Counted from the stretch's first letter, positions 1-8,662 are shown. The stretch is DNA of 64,000 bases from Corynebacterium glyciniphilum AJ 3170 (GCF_007673095.1 NZ_VDYZ01000002.1:124001-188000), one strand, 5' to 3'. Notes: generated by a model from the letters alone, not told the origin. Numbers and translations are program-made.

Positions 1-504
1 GCCCTCGTCATCGGCAGGCACGAGGTCCGGCGCAGCGACGGTCGCAGAGTCCTGGTCGTCGGTTGCCGGGCCTTCCCCGAGGAATGCGAGTGTGTAGGTG
101 AGACAGACGAACTCCTCCACATCGTCACTGCCCTCCGTCAGAGGTACCTCGTCGGCATCGAGAGTGTCCACCCCTGTGGCAGTGACCTTCCAGAACTGGA
201 GGGGCCCCGGGGTTGCAGAGTCGTCGTCCACAGGACGCTGGCTGACGACATAGGCGGCGTCACCGAAATCCAGTTCGGTGCCCGGTTCGGTGGGCCGGAA
301 CCCCTCCGGTGCCCCGTCCAGGTCGAGTTCCGAGATCAGCTCGTTCTCCCCGTCACCGGCGTCACCAGCATCACTGTCCGCGGCATCCTCGCTGCTTTCA
401 GCAACACCGGTCGCGCCGTCCCCCACCGAGCAGCCGACGAGGACGACGGCCGGGACGGTCACTCCGGCGAGCAGCGCACGTCGCCACTTCTGTGAAACAG
501 TCAT
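1..504 (-). CDS. Putative lipoprotein of unknown function (3' end beyond window)
   Basis: The reading frame stays open from an ATG at 504 to the window edge, so the C-terminus is missing. The N-terminus has basic residues (KWRR), a hydrophobic stretch and a lipobox-like LVGC around residue 28, followed by an acidic linker rich in Ser, Asp and Glu. This is a typical lipoprotein anchored outside the membrane. The remainder (FRPTEPGTELDFGDAAYVVSQ) suggests an extracytoplasmic beta-rich domain but I do not recognise a family. It starts 32 bases after the stop of the secreted protein at 537-1238, so the two are probably co-transcribed from the DtxR-like promoter near 1300. Confidence 0.7.
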   Translation of the reverse strand, partial: MTVSQKWRRALLAGVTVPAVVLVGCSVGDGATGVAESSEDAADSDAGDAGDGENELISELDLDGAPEGFRPTEPGTELDFGDAAYVVSQRPVDDDSATPGPLQFWKVTATGVDTLDADEVPLTEGSDDVEEFVCLTYTLAFLGEGPATDDQDSATVAAPDLVPADDEG

Positions 505-536
505 GCCCACGAGGATAGTGCAGCCGGAAACTGTGC

Positions 537-1238
537 TCAGCGCCAGACCACGCGGCCGGTGTGCAACGGGTCGAGGTCAGATCCTTCAGCCTGAAAGAGG
601 AAGCGGACCCCGGCAGGCTTACGCGCTGCACCGGATCCGTCATTGCGGACGCACCCCAGTACGGCTCCGCGGTATGTCCTGCCTTCGACGAGCTTGTGGA
701 GATCACCGGGGACCATGTCCGCCGGGTCGATCCCACCGTGCAGTTCTGCGGAGTACAGCAACGGATCCACGGCGTTACCGGCGGCATCCGTGGCGATCAG
801 CACCGGAACTGCCACGGCGGACTGGAGAACGGGGTTACCGTCGCCGCCGTCGCCGAGGAACGTAATGTCGTACGGGGTCAGGATGTAGTGGTCGACCTCG
901 TCCGGCGCAGGGTTGACACCTACGCCGAAGACACTCCCCAGATCCGTGTCTTCGGGAGCGACCGTGCGGGGACAACCGGTGGAGATCTCCCAGTACAGTG
1001 TCGGGCCCTGCGGGAGTCGGGTGAGCACCTCCGCGGACTGGCCGTGCGCCAGGGTCGTGCCAGGCACGGTGAGGGCGAAGTCCGCCGGCGGGTCCGGCAG
1101 GACGACGGCCTCGTCGCCGATCTGGTAACCGTCAGCAGGCTGGGCACCGGCCAGACGTGGTACCGCTGCGCCGCTCAGCAGAAGGGTGCGCCACGTGCGA
1201 CGGGCGGACGGGACAGTGACTACTCGGGACATGGTCAT
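537..1238 (-). CDS. Secreted protein of unknown function
   Basis: A 233-residue protein with an N-terminal basic segment (ARRTWRTLLL) and a small-residue stretch ending near AGAQ, which looks like an export signal, although an Arg interrupts the hydrophobic core. The mature part is rich in Asp, Gly and Pro and contains two or three Cys (TGCPRT, LGCVRN) that could form a disulfide. No family is recognised. The ATG at 1238 is supported by a GGAAAGG sequence about 9 bases upstream. It heads a likely two-gene unit with the lipoprotein downstream. A DtxR-like sequence overlaps its probable -35 region, so iron-responsive expression is a reasonable inference. Confidence 0.65.
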   Translation of the reverse strand: MTMSRVVTVPSARRTWRTLLLSGAAVPRLAGAQPADGYQIGDEAVVLPDPPADFALTVPGTTLAHGQSAEVLTRLPQGPTLYWEISTGCPRTVAPEDTDLGSVFGVGVNPAPDEVDHYILTPYDITFLGDGGDGNPVLQSAVAVPVLIATDAAGNAVDPLLYSAELHGGIDPADMVPGDLHKLVEGRTYRGAVLGCVRNDGSGAARKPAGVRFLFQAEGSDLDPLHTGRVVWR

Positions 1239-1272
1239 GCTGGTGATCCTTTCCCCGGTGTGGCGCCGGGTG

Positions 1273-1278
1273 AGGCTA
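1273..1278 (-). promoter_or_regulatory. Putative -10 element for the secreted-protein gene
   Basis: TAGCCT on the minus strand, about 35 bases upstream of the ATG at 1238. The DtxR-like box at 1291-1309 covers the position where the -35 hexamer would lie. Confidence 0.4.
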
Positions 1279-1290
1279 GTGGAGACTTAC

Positions 1291-1309
1291 ATCGGTCAAC
1301 CTACCCTTA
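1291..1309. promoter_or_regulatory. DtxR-like iron box
   Basis: The 19-mer ATCGGTCAACCTACCCTTA matches 14 of 19 positions of the DtxR consensus TWAGGTTAGSCTWACCTWA (consensus from known corynebacterial sites). It lies in the 187-base gap upstream of the secreted-protein gene and overlaps the likely -35 region, a position suited to repression by iron-loaded DtxR. Confidence 0.45.
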
Positions 1310-1425
1310 TTTATGTTCGCGAAAGCGACGATCTGGAACAATCACTCCGGGAAACAGGCCGCGACGGCATGTGTCGCAGCTCACAACCATTTTCCACTAC
1401 CCCCGAGTATCACCCCCGATGCCGG

Positions 1426-2487
1426 TCAGTCGATGACCTGCTCCGTGTCCCGGTACGTTTCCTCCGCATCTTTCCGGCTGACTTCCCACCAGGAGCGGTT
1501 GTCCAGGTACCACTGCACCGTGTCCGCCAGCCCGGCGGCGAAATCGGTGTACCGCGGCTCCCATCCGAGCGCCTCGACCGACGACGGATCTATCGCATAT
1601 CGCCGATCATGCCCCGGCCGGTCAGTCACGTGGATGACGTCCCCCGGGTCCCGGTCGAACAACTGCAGGAGCGTCTCCACGCACTGCCTGTTCGACCGCT
1701 CACCGTCGGCTCCGATGAGATACGTCTCCCCCGATATGCCGCGTTCCAGAATCGTCCAGACCGCATCGTTGTGGTCATCGACGTGGATCCAGTCCCGGAC
1801 GTTGTCTCCCGCGCCGTACAGCCGCGGACTCTCCCCGTTGATGAGGCCGGTGATCTGACGAGGCAGGAACTTCTCCGGGTGTTGACGTGGCCCGTAGTTG
1901 TTCGAGCAGTTCGAGATCGTCGCGCTGAGACCGTGACTACGCACGAACGCCCGGACCAGATGGTCAGCGGCCGCCTTCGACGCGGAATACACCGATGACG
2001 GCGCGTACGGGGTGTCCACGGTGAAGCGGGCGGCACTCTCGAGCGGCAGATCGCCGAAGACCTCGTCCGTGGATATGTGGTGCAGACGGACACCGTGACG
2101 GACGCATGCATCGGCGACGACCCCGGTGCCCTCTGTGTTGGTGCGTACGAAACGCAACGGATCCCGCAGGGCGTTGTCGTTGTGACTCTCCGCCGCGAAG
2201 TGCACCACGGCGGCAACACCGCCCTCGGCCGTCGCCGCCCTGTGCACGTCCGAAAGAAGGTCATCCACCAGCCCCGTGTCACAGACATCACCCACCACGA
2301 CGCTGACGCCGCTCTCCGTGGCTCCCGCGAGATTGGCGGGGTTCGCCGCATAGGTCATGGCATCCAGCACAGTGATCCGGACGCTCGGCCGGGTCGCGAG
2401 AGTGCGGTGGACGAAATTGGCCCCGATAAAACCGGCACCGCCGGTCACCAGCAGGTGGGTGATCCGACGGTCAGGATGGTGCGGCAT
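1426..2487 (-). CDS. rmlB: dTDP-glucose 4,6-dehydratase
   Basis: A 353-residue extended short-chain dehydrogenase that converts dTDP-D-glucose to dTDP-4-keto-6-deoxy-D-glucose, the second step towards dTDP-L-rhamnose, the linker sugar of mycolyl-arabinogalactan. The N-terminal Rossmann motif GGAGFIGANF (residues 17-26) binds NAD. The catalytic region shows ST-D-E (STDEVFGDL) and YSASK. The substrate-binding NCSNNYGPRQHPEK segment and the conserved C-terminal RPGHDRRYAIDPS are present. Length is normal. It follows the ccsB stop by a single base, so translational coupling is likely, although the function is unrelated to cytochrome maturation. RmlA and RmlC/D are not adjacent. Confidence 0.93.
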   Translation of the reverse strand: MPHHPDRRITHLLVTGGAGFIGANFVHRTLATRPSVRITVLDAMTYAANPANLAGATESGVSVVVGDVCDTGLVDDLLSDVHRAATAEGGVAAVVHFAAESHNDNALRDPLRFVRTNTEGTGVVADACVRHGVRLHHISTDEVFGDLPLESAARFTVDTPYAPSSVYSASKAAADHLVRAFVRSHGLSATISNCSNNYGPRQHPEKFLPRQITGLINGESPRLYGAGDNVRDWIHVDDHNDAVWTILERGISGETYLIGADGERSNRQCVETLLQLFDRDPGDVIHVTDRPGHDRRYAIDPSSVEALGWEPRYTDFAAGLADTVQWYLDNRSWWEVSRKDAEETYRDTEQVID

Positions 2488-2488
2488 G

Positions 2489-3616
2489 TCAGTTCAGTCC
2501 GGCGTAGGAGTGCAGGCCGGAGATGACGATGTTGATGAAGAAGAGGTTGAAGACCATCGTGGCGAATGCCAGGACGTTGATCCACGCGGCAGGCTTGCCA
2601 CGCATGCCGGGTGTCGCGCGGGCGTGCAGGTACGCGGCGTAGAGGATCCAGGTGATCAGGGAGACGGTCTCCTTAGGGTCCCAGCCCCAGAAACGGCCCC
2701 AGGCGAAGTGCGCCCATGTCGCACCGAAGACGACACCGAGTCCGAAGATCGGGAGTGTCCAGATGGCCGCCCGGTAGGCCAGCGCATCCAGTTTGGAGGC
2801 GTCCGGCAACGGAACGGCGATCGCGCCGAAGAACCCCTTCTCCTGACCCTTCGGCTGGGCGCGCCGGAGCAGGTAGAGCAGTGACGCCATACCCGAGACC
2901 AGGCCGATGCCACCGCCGATCGACACCACCGAGACATGGATCCAGTACCAGTAGGAGTTCAGGGACGGCACGAGCGGGGCGACGTCAGCGTAGAGCTCCG
3001 TGCCGGCGTAGAACATCAGGACCAGGATGGGGGTGAGGATCCACGGCCACAGCACACGCATGGCCTTCCGCCGGAGCACGTAGCAGGCGATGACCATCGA
3101 CACGCCCGAGACCACAGAGACGTACTCGAACAGGTTTCCCCAGGGGAAACGCTGCGCGGCCAGTCCACGTGTCACGAGGAAAAGCAGGTGCATCGCCACA
3201 CCCAGCCAGATCACGGCCTGGGCCATGCCGCCCCACTGGTCCGTCCGACGGAACTTCTTCCGCAAGGCGTCGACCTGGAAGTTCTTCGGCAGATCCTTTT
3301 CCGACAGCGAACCCGTGGCAATACCCGAGACGTCGTGGCTGCCACCGTCGACGGCATCCTTGTCGACGCCGGTCGCGGGGCCGGAGCCTTCTGCCGGAGC
3401 CGAACCTGCCGCAGCGACCGTCACCTTCTCCTTGGCACGCTCGGCCTTGTTCTCACCGAGAATACGGGCACGCTCACGGCGAGCTTCCGTCGCCGAACGC
3501 AGCATGCCGTAGAAGATGAGAGAGATGGCGAGGCCAATCAAGTACAGACCCGCAGTCGTGGCGAACGCCAGGTCGGAAAAATTCGCCAGGCCCTCATTGG
3601 CGTCGTGGATGTCCAT
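2489..3616 (-). CDS. ccsB: Cytochrome c biogenesis protein CcsB (ResC/CcsA family)
   Basis: A 375-residue polytopic membrane protein of System II cytochrome c maturation, which handles heme together with ResB and joins it to apocytochrome CXXCH motifs outside the membrane. The family signature is the Trp-rich periplasmic loop WGWDPKETVSLITW near residue 310, followed by conserved His residues (AAYLHAR, GLHSYAG). A long cytoplasmic linker rich in Glu, Lys and Asp lies between the first helix and the core, as in actinobacterial homologues. Start ATG 3616 has GGAGG upstream. It follows resB by 88 bases in the resA-ccdA-resB-ccsB run. Its product serves the cytochrome c of the bc1-aa3 supercomplex. 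Confidence 0.93.
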   Translation of the reverse strand: MDIHDANEGLANFSDLAFATTAGLYLIGLAISLIFYGMLRSATEARRERARILGENKAERAKEKVTVAAAGSAPAEGSGPATGVDKDAVDGGSHDVSGIATGSLSEKDLPKNFQVDALRKKFRRTDQWGGMAQAVIWLGVAMHLLFLVTRGLAAQRFPWGNLFEYVSVVSGVSMVIACYVLRRKAMRVLWPWILTPILVLMFYAGTELYADVAPLVPSLNSYWYWIHVSVVSIGGGIGLVSGMASLLYLLRRAQPKGQEKGFFGAIAVPLPDASKLDALAYRAAIWTLPIFGLGVVFGATWAHFAWGRFWGWDPKETVSLITWILYAAYLHARATPGMRGKPAAWINVLAFATMVFNLFFINIVISGLHSYAGLN

Positions 3617-3704
3617 CCGTCAGTTCCTCCGTCGATTATGACTGGACCGTAACTCGGCCCACGTTACTGCGCACCCGTAGCGAAAACCAAAAGTGAGCTG
3701 GGGT

Positions 3705-5453
3705 TTAGCGTTCCTCAGGTCGATCCTGCGTCCCCTGTGACCCACTGTCCTCCGTATCGCGGCTGTCGGCGAGCTCGCCCGATGAGACCTCGCGGTCCAG
3801 TTCACGCTGAAGCTCATCCTCCCAGTCCTCCCATTCACTGTCGGTCTGGTCGAACTCCTCGTCGAGCTCTTCCTCATCCAGTTGGAGCAGTTCCTCGGAC
3901 ACGCGGTTGAACTCACGGCCCCATCCGGCCGAATCAGTCCGGGCCAGTCCTGCGATCTGCAGCTGGGAGGTGCCGTCACCATTGTCAGTGACCCGCACCC
4001 AGAAGCGGCGGCGCTTGATGGTGAGGGAACCGACCAGGCTGACCAGCATCAGCACGGCGAACCCGAGCACGTACGGTGTTGTCGGGTCACGACTGACCTG
4101 GAGGTTCACGAATCGCTGGGCTCCATCAAAGCTGATCTCCGTCCCGTCGTCGAGGGTGACCGACTCGCCTTCCATGAGATTGACCCGATCCAGTTTCTGC
4201 AGCGCGCCACTGTGCAACTGGTTGGAGTCCAGCGAGAAAATGTCCTGTCCCGTCCCCGCATCGAGTCCGGTATCGCCCCGGTAGATGTCGATGGCGACAG
4301 CAGGATCCAGCAGGTCGGGATGCGAGGAGGTCAGCAAGGAGTCGTTCTCACCCGAAAACTCCGCCGTCGGGGCGAAGAGCCCCTGGATCGCCAGCTGATT
4401 CTGACGTCGGTCGTAGAGGTCCTCGTACATTCCCGCCGGCGGGTCCATCTTGATCGCACCGGACGACAGGAAGAAAGTCAGATCGTCCGGACGGAACTGG
4501 ATGGTCTCGGTCCGGGTCTCCCCGTCCGGCCAGGTGACCGTGAAGGTCGGCGCGTAGCCACGCCCCTGGAGGTAGACGAGATCTCCGTCGACGTTGAGAG
4601 GATGGTTCACCTGCAGCTGGGTATGGTCCCACTCGTCGGTGGGCAGCATCGCATCCTCGCCCTCGGCGTAGTCGACGTCCGAGGAGAAGTGGGTCGCCTG
4701 CCCCTCAGCGGTGTACTCCGCTTCGAAGTTCTTCACGTTCACGCAGAACGGGGTCAGGGTGGTGCCGTCGAAGAGAGGGCCGTGCCGCATCGAGTCGAAG
4801 TTCGCGACGGCAGAGTTGCAGAACTGTGAGCTTGCGGAATCCGTACCCGCGATGACGATGACCTGGCCCTCGTAGTAGACCAGTCGTCCCGCCATGACGG
4901 CGACCAGGATACCCACCAGCGACAGGTGGAAGACCAGGTTGGACGCCTCGCGGAGGTAACCCCGCTCCGCAGCGAACGACCACTTCCCGGCGCGGTCGTC
5001 CGCGGCCTCGGTGGCTCCGCCGCGCCACTTGCGGAAGCGTCGGGTCACCTGTTTCTGGACATCCTCCGCGGGTGTCTCGACCGTCCCCTCCACAAAGTTC
5101 GGCATACGGGTCAACCGTTTCGGAGCCGACGGCGGCCGCGTCCGCAGTGCCTTGTAGTGGTCCCAGCTGCGCGGGAGGATGCAGCCGATCAGAGAGAGGA
5201 AGAGAAGGACGTAGATCGCCGCGAACCACGGCGAGCTGAAGACGTCGAAAAGCCCGAGCTTGTCGTAGATCTCACCGATCCGACCGTTGTTCTCGATGTA
5301 CTCCGTGACGTTGCCCGCGTTCAGGGAACGCTGCGGCAGCAGCGCACCGGGAACGGCACCGAGAGCGAGGAGGAACAGCAGGACCAGTGCCGTCCGCATA
5401 CGGGTCAGCCACTGCCAGGCCCGTTTCGGTAGACGCAGGAACCAGCGGATCAT
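3705..5453 (-). CDS. resB: Cytochrome c biogenesis protein ResB
   Basis: A 582-residue membrane protein, partner of CcsB in the System II heme lyase. It shows the family layout: basic N-terminus and two helices (residues about 18-35 and 75-92), a third helix after NLVFHLSLVGILVAV, a large extracytoplasmic domain, a last helix (YVLGFAVLMLVSLVGSLTI near 465), and a cytoplasmic tail. The tail is unusually acidic (LDEEELDEEFDQ onward). The ATG at 5453 is preceded by GAAAGG at about 5 bases. It sits between ccdA and ccsB and is probably co-transcribed with both. Confidence 0.93.
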   Translation of the reverse strand: MIRWFLRLPKRAWQWLTRMRTALVLLFLLALGAVPGALLPQRSLNAGNVTEYIENNGRIGEIYDKLGLFDVFSSPWFAAIYVLLFLSLIGCILPRSWDHYKALRTRPPSAPKRLTRMPNFVEGTVETPAEDVQKQVTRRFRKWRGGATEAADDRAGKWSFAAERGYLREASNLVFHLSLVGILVAVMAGRLVYYEGQVIVIAGTDSASSQFCNSAVANFDSMRHGPLFDGTTLTPFCVNVKNFEAEYTAEGQATHFSSDVDYAEGEDAMLPTDEWDHTQLQVNHPLNVDGDLVYLQGRGYAPTFTVTWPDGETRTETIQFRPDDLTFFLSSGAIKMDPPAGMYEDLYDRRQNQLAIQGLFAPTAEFSGENDSLLTSSHPDLLDPAVAIDIYRGDTGLDAGTGQDIFSLDSNQLHSGALQKLDRVNLMEGESVTLDDGTEISFDGAQRFVNLQVSRDPTTPYVLGFAVLMLVSLVGSLTIKRRRFWVRVTDNGDGTSQLQIAGLARTDSAGWGREFNRVSEELLQLDEEELDEEFDQTDSEWEDWEDELQRELDREVSSGELADSRDTEDSGSQGTQDRPEER

Positions 5454-5486
5454 GGAAACCTTTCGGGAGAGGAACTCGGTTGAAGC

Positions 5487-6275
5487 CTAGATCGGCAGCG
5501 TGGTGTCGGAGACCAGACCTTGACGGATCCAGTCGACGAACAGTGCCCACTGGCCGGAGACCAGCAGAATGCCGACGATGATCAGCAGGGCACCGCCGAT
5601 GAGCTGGATGGTGCGGGAGTGTCTCCGCAGCCAGCCGACCCCACGCAGAGCCTTGGCGGAGCCCAGGGCGACAAGTATGAACGGTAGTCCCAGGCCCAGG
5701 CAGTAGGAAATGATCAGGATGACCCCCCGTGCGGCGGTCATGCCCTCAGTACCGGCGGACACGGAGATGATCGCGGCGAGGGTCGGCCCCAGGCAGGGGG
5801 TCCAGCCCAGGGCGAAGACCCCGCCGAGCAGCGGTGCACCGGCGAGGGTGGACCACCGCTTCGGTGCCATGCGGGTGTCGTTCTGCAACGGGCGGATGAA
5901 CCCCATGAACACGATGCCCATGATGATCGTCACAACTCCGCCGACGCGCATGAGTGTTTCCTGGTTGATCATCAAGGCACTGATTGCGCCGAAGACGGTC
6001 GCGGTGGCGAGGACGAAGACCACGGTGAAGCCGGTCACGAACAGCAGTGCCGCACCACCTGCCCGGCCCCGGCGCCCGGTCACCACCGTGCCTTCCCTGG
6101 TGTACTCCGTGTCCGCACCGACGACTCCGGCGAGATAGGAGACGTATCCCGGAACCAACGGGATCACGCAGGGCGAGGCGAAAGAGACCAGGCCGGCGAC
6201 CGCCGCGGCCGCCAGTGCCAGGAGGATCGGCCCGGTGGTCACCGCCTCGGAGAACGCGGTTCCGAGATCACTCAT
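5487..6275 (-). CDS. ccdA: Thiol-disulfide carrier CcdA
   Basis: A 262-residue, six-helix membrane protein that carries reducing equivalents from cytoplasmic thioredoxin across the membrane to ResA for reduction of apocytochrome c. The two redox Cys of the family are visible in FASPCVIPLVPGY (first helix) and LGWTPCLGPTLAAI (fourth helix). The start overlaps the resA stop by 8 bases, and resB starts 33 bases after its stop. Two adjacent genes thus encode the transmembrane and extracytoplasmic halves of one reductive pathway. Confidence 0.93.
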   Translation of the reverse strand: MSDLGTAFSEAVTTGPILLALAAAAVAGLVSFASPCVIPLVPGYVSYLAGVVGADTEYTREGTVVTGRRGRAGGAALLFVTGFTVVFVLATATVFGAISALMINQETLMRVGGVVTIIMGIVFMGFIRPLQNDTRMAPKRWSTLAGAPLLGGVFALGWTPCLGPTLAAIISVSAGTEGMTAARGVILIISYCLGLGLPFILVALGSAKALRGVGWLRRHSRTIQLIGGALLIIVGILLVSGQWALFVDWIRQGLVSDTTLPI

Positions 6276-6885
6276 CGTTCAGCAACGGCTCCACGGCCGC
6301 CCACAGCTCGTCGTCGTTGATCTCGCGGAGGAAGACCTTCGCGGGACGGTGCTGCTTGTCCAACACGATCGTCGTCGGGATGACAGACGCCGGCAGGCCG
6401 CCCAGGGCGAGCGCGGACTTGAACGGCGGGTCGTAGATGGAGGGATAGGTGATCCCGTTGTCCGTGACGAAGTCGCGGGCTTTGTCGGCCACGGAGTCAC
6501 GGACATTGATACCGAGGATGGTTCCGCGACCGTCGTCCTCGAACTTCTCCTGGACGCGCTGCAGGTCGTCGGCCTCGCTACGGCACGGGCCGCACCACTG
6601 CCCCCAGGAGTTCAGGACGACCACCTGGTCCTTGTAATCCTCCAGGGTGATCGTCTGCTCCGGCTCCATCAACGACTCGCCCTGGAGGTCCCCCACCGGT
6701 TCACGGTCGCCTTCGTCGTAGGTGATCTCGGTCTGTCCGCCCGGGGAGACGAATTCGAAGGTGCCTCCGTCGACGACGGCATCCGTGCCGGCGGTGTTGT
6801 CCTCGCCACATGCTGAGACGGCCAACGCCAGCGACGCGGCGATCACAGCGGCCGTCACCCGTCGTCCCTGTTGCTTCACGTTCAT
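6268..6885 (-). CDS. resA: ResA/TlpA-like thioredoxin lipoprotein
   Basis: A protein of about 205 residues with a lipoprotein signal (lipobox AVSAC near residue 26) and a TlpA/ResA thioredoxin fold. The redox motif is in NSWGQWCGPCRSEADDL, and the cis-Pro region is GGLPASVIPTTIVLD. It reduces the apocytochrome CXXCH disulfide before heme attachment, taking electrons from CcdA, encoded next. The ATG at 6885 is preferred over the GTG one codon upstream. It lies 7 bases after the stop of the histidine phosphatase gene and overlaps ccdA, so it is the entry gene of the maturation operon. Confidence 0.9.
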   Translation of the reverse strand: MNVKQQGRRVTAAVIAASLALAVSACGEDNTAGTDAVVDGGTFEFVSPGGQTEITYDEGDREPVGDLQGESLMEPEQTITLEDYKDQVVVLNSWGQWCGPCRSEADDLQRVQEKFEDDGRGTILGINVRDSVADKARDFVTDNGITYPSIYDPPFKSALALGGLPASVIPTTIVLDKQHRPAKVFLREINDDELWAAVEPLLNDE

Positions 6886-6892
6886 CACCGGA

Positions 6893-7498
6893 TCAGATCT
6901 CCTGCGCAGGCTCCGAATAGACCATGTCGACGAGGTCGTCTCCCTCGAAGACCAGCGACGTCACCGACGCGAGTTCGCACCGGCGCGCCGCCGGGTTGTG
7001 CCTCAGCGGCAGGCCCTGGACGTCGCGCTGGACACAGACGATGGGAAGCTGGTGGGTCACACACACCGCTTCGCCTCCCTCTGCCCCCCGACGGGCGCGG
7101 TCGACGGCACGCCACATCCGGTCGAGGATCTCAGTGTACGGCTCTCCCCAGCTCGGGACGGTGGGGTTCTTCAGCATCGGCCACCGCTTCGGATTCCACA
7201 GGGCTGAACGGACACCCTTGATGTGGAGGCCCTCCAGGTCATTCCCGGCCTCGAGGAGGTCATCGTCCACCTGCGGCGCAATCCCGACGGTCTCCGCCAG
7301 CGGGGCTGCGGTTTCGCAGGCACGCTCCAGCGGGGAGGACACGACATAACTGACGTCATGATCGGACAGGTCAGCGGCGAGCGCGGCGGCCATCTGACGG
7401 CCGCGGACACTGAGGTGCCAGTCGGGCAGACGACCGTAGAGGATGCGGTCGGGGTTGTGAACCTCCCCGTGACGGACGAGGTGGACGATCGTTGTCAT
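6893..7498 (-). CDS. Histidine phosphatase family protein (phosphoglycerate mutase-like)
   Basis: A protein of about 201 residues with the phosphohistidine RHG motif near the start (VHLVRHGEVHNP) and the second catalytic His in CVTHQLPIV near the C-terminus. It lacks the length and signature of true glycolytic mutase, which is encoded separately at 27431, so the substrate is unknown. In corynebacteria a gene of this type sits between hemL and resA; here it is separated from hemL by the siderophore-binding protein gene. I chose ATG 7498 because TAGTGT lies 8 bases upstream, a leaderless arrangement; a GTG at 7510 would lie at that element. Confidence 0.85.
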   Translation of the reverse strand: MTTIVHLVRHGEVHNPDRILYGRLPDWHLSVRGRQMAAALAADLSDHDVSYVVSSPLERACETAAPLAETVGIAPQVDDDLLEAGNDLEGLHIKGVRSALWNPKRWPMLKNPTVPSWGEPYTEILDRMWRAVDRARRGAEGGEAVCVTHQLPIVCVQRDVQGLPLRHNPAARRCELASVTSLVFEGDDLVDMVYSEPAQEI

Positions 7499-7506
7499 GG
7501 TGTCTG

Positions 7507-7512
7507 ACACTA
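7507..7512 (-). promoter_or_regulatory. -10 element of leaderless histidine phosphatase/resA operon
   Basis: TAGTGT on the minus strand, 8 bases before ATG 7498, with no Shine-Dalgarno in between. It decides the start choice. Confidence 0.45.
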
Positions 7513-7586
7513 CCTGGCATGGTGCTCAGCTCATAAGTGAACAGCTCGCCGACGGCAGCATGGTGAACGCCGGTCACCAGCTGTGG

Positions 7587-7605
7587 ACATGCTAGCCTAC
7601 CCTCA
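7587..7605 (+). promoter_or_regulatory. DtxR-like box over a leaderless promoter
   Basis: The 19-mer ACATGCTAGCCTACCCTCA matches 13 of 19 positions of the DtxR consensus, including the whole centre TAGCCTA. The -10 hexamer TAGCCT (7593-7598) lies inside it and ends exactly 6 bases before the ATG at 7605, so transcription should start at the A of the start codon. Iron-loaded DtxR bound here would occlude RNA polymerase. Confidence 0.55.
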
Positions 7606-8645
7606 TGACTTTCCTCCTCCGCCGCACAGGGCGCCGCACACTGGCCGCCGTTGCGGTGTCCTGCCTCACCACCGCGCTCCTCGTCGCCTGTTCCTCCGGT
7701 TCAGACGTCGCGTCCCAGGACAATCGGGACGACGATGCCTTCACACCGACGACGATCACCCACGCTCTCGGCGAGGCCGAGATCACCACGAAACCCGAAC
7801 GTGTCGTCACCTTGGGCCAGGGGTCCGCCGAGACTGCCATCGCGCTCGGAGTCACGCCGGTCGGCACCGAGAGTTACGAGTGGGGCGCCGATGACTCAGG
7901 ACAACTTCCGTGGATCCGGGAGGCGGTCGAAGAGGAAGGCGGGGAACTCCCCGAACTCATCACCGGGGGCGAGGAGGTCAGCGCCGAAGAAATCGCGGCA
8001 CTGGAGCCCGACCTGGTCCTGGCGCCGTGGTCCGGCCTGACCCAGGACCAGTACGACCAGATCAGCGCCGTCGCCCCCACCGTCGCCTACCCCGAACATC
8101 CCTGGACCATCGACTGGGAGGACCAGATCACCACCATCGCCACCGCACTCGGCGAACCCGACCGTGCCGAGGACCTCATCAACGGCATCGAGGATGACTT
8201 CGCCGCCGTCCGTGACGACCACCCTGAATTCGCCGACCACGACTTCGCGTTCATCTACAACCAGGGACCCGCCCAGAACATGGGGGTCTTCCTGCCGTCC
8301 GAGCAACGTGCCGCGATGGTCGCCAACCTGGGTCTGAAGACAGCGCCCGTCGTCGAGGAGATGAAGGACGACGAGGTCGTCGGCACCGACTCCGCCCAGT
8401 TCAGCCTTGAGGACGCCGACCGACTCAATGACGTCGACCTGATCTTCACCTTCTACTCCGACGACGCCAACCGCCGGGAGATGCACGACAACCCGGTCTA
8501 CGGCGATGTCACGGCAATACGCGACGGCGCCGAGGTCGCCCCCACCGACCAGTCCTTCGTGACCGCGTCGTCGATGATCAACCCCCTCACCGTCCCCTGG
8601 ACCCTGGAGCGCTATGTCCCGATGATCCAGGAAGCGCTCTCCTAG
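7605..8645 (+). CDS. Iron-siderophore ABC transporter substrate-binding lipoprotein
   Basis: A 346-residue FecB/FhuD-like periplasmic-binding protein. It has a lipobox LVACSS near residue 29 and the class III binding-protein pattern: KPERVVTLGQGSAETAIALGV, PDLVLAPWSG in the first lobe, and a long helix linking to the second lobe. It should capture ferric siderophore outside the membrane and hand it to an FecCD-type permease, but no permease or ATPase is encoded nearby, so it must pair with a transporter elsewhere. The start is set by the leaderless promoter described at 7587. It is a single-gene plus-strand insertion in a minus-strand region and converges on hemL. Confidence 0.9.
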   Translation: MTFLLRRTGRRTLAAVAVSCLTTALLVACSSGSDVASQDNRDDDAFTPTTITHALGEAEITTKPERVVTLGQGSAETAIALGVTPVGTESYEWGADDSGQLPWIREAVEEEGGELPELITGGEEVSAEEIAALEPDLVLAPWSGLTQDQYDQISAVAPTVAYPEHPWTIDWEDQITTIATALGEPDRAEDLINGIEDDFAAVRDDHPEFADHDFAFIYNQGPAQNMGVFLPSEQRAAMVANLGLKTAPVVEEMKDDEVVGTDSAQFSLEDADRLNDVDLIFTFYSDDANRREMHDNPVYGDVTAIRDGAEVAPTDQSFVTASSMINPLTVPWTLERYVPMIQEALS

Positions 8646-8662
8646 GAATCCAGCTACGGAGA

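Noticed and set aside
278..865. Plus-strand frame of 195 codons opposite the two 5' genes
   Set aside because: It is antisense to the lipoprotein and secreted-protein genes, has shadow-like Arg/Pro/Ser-rich composition, and no ribosome binding site or motif.
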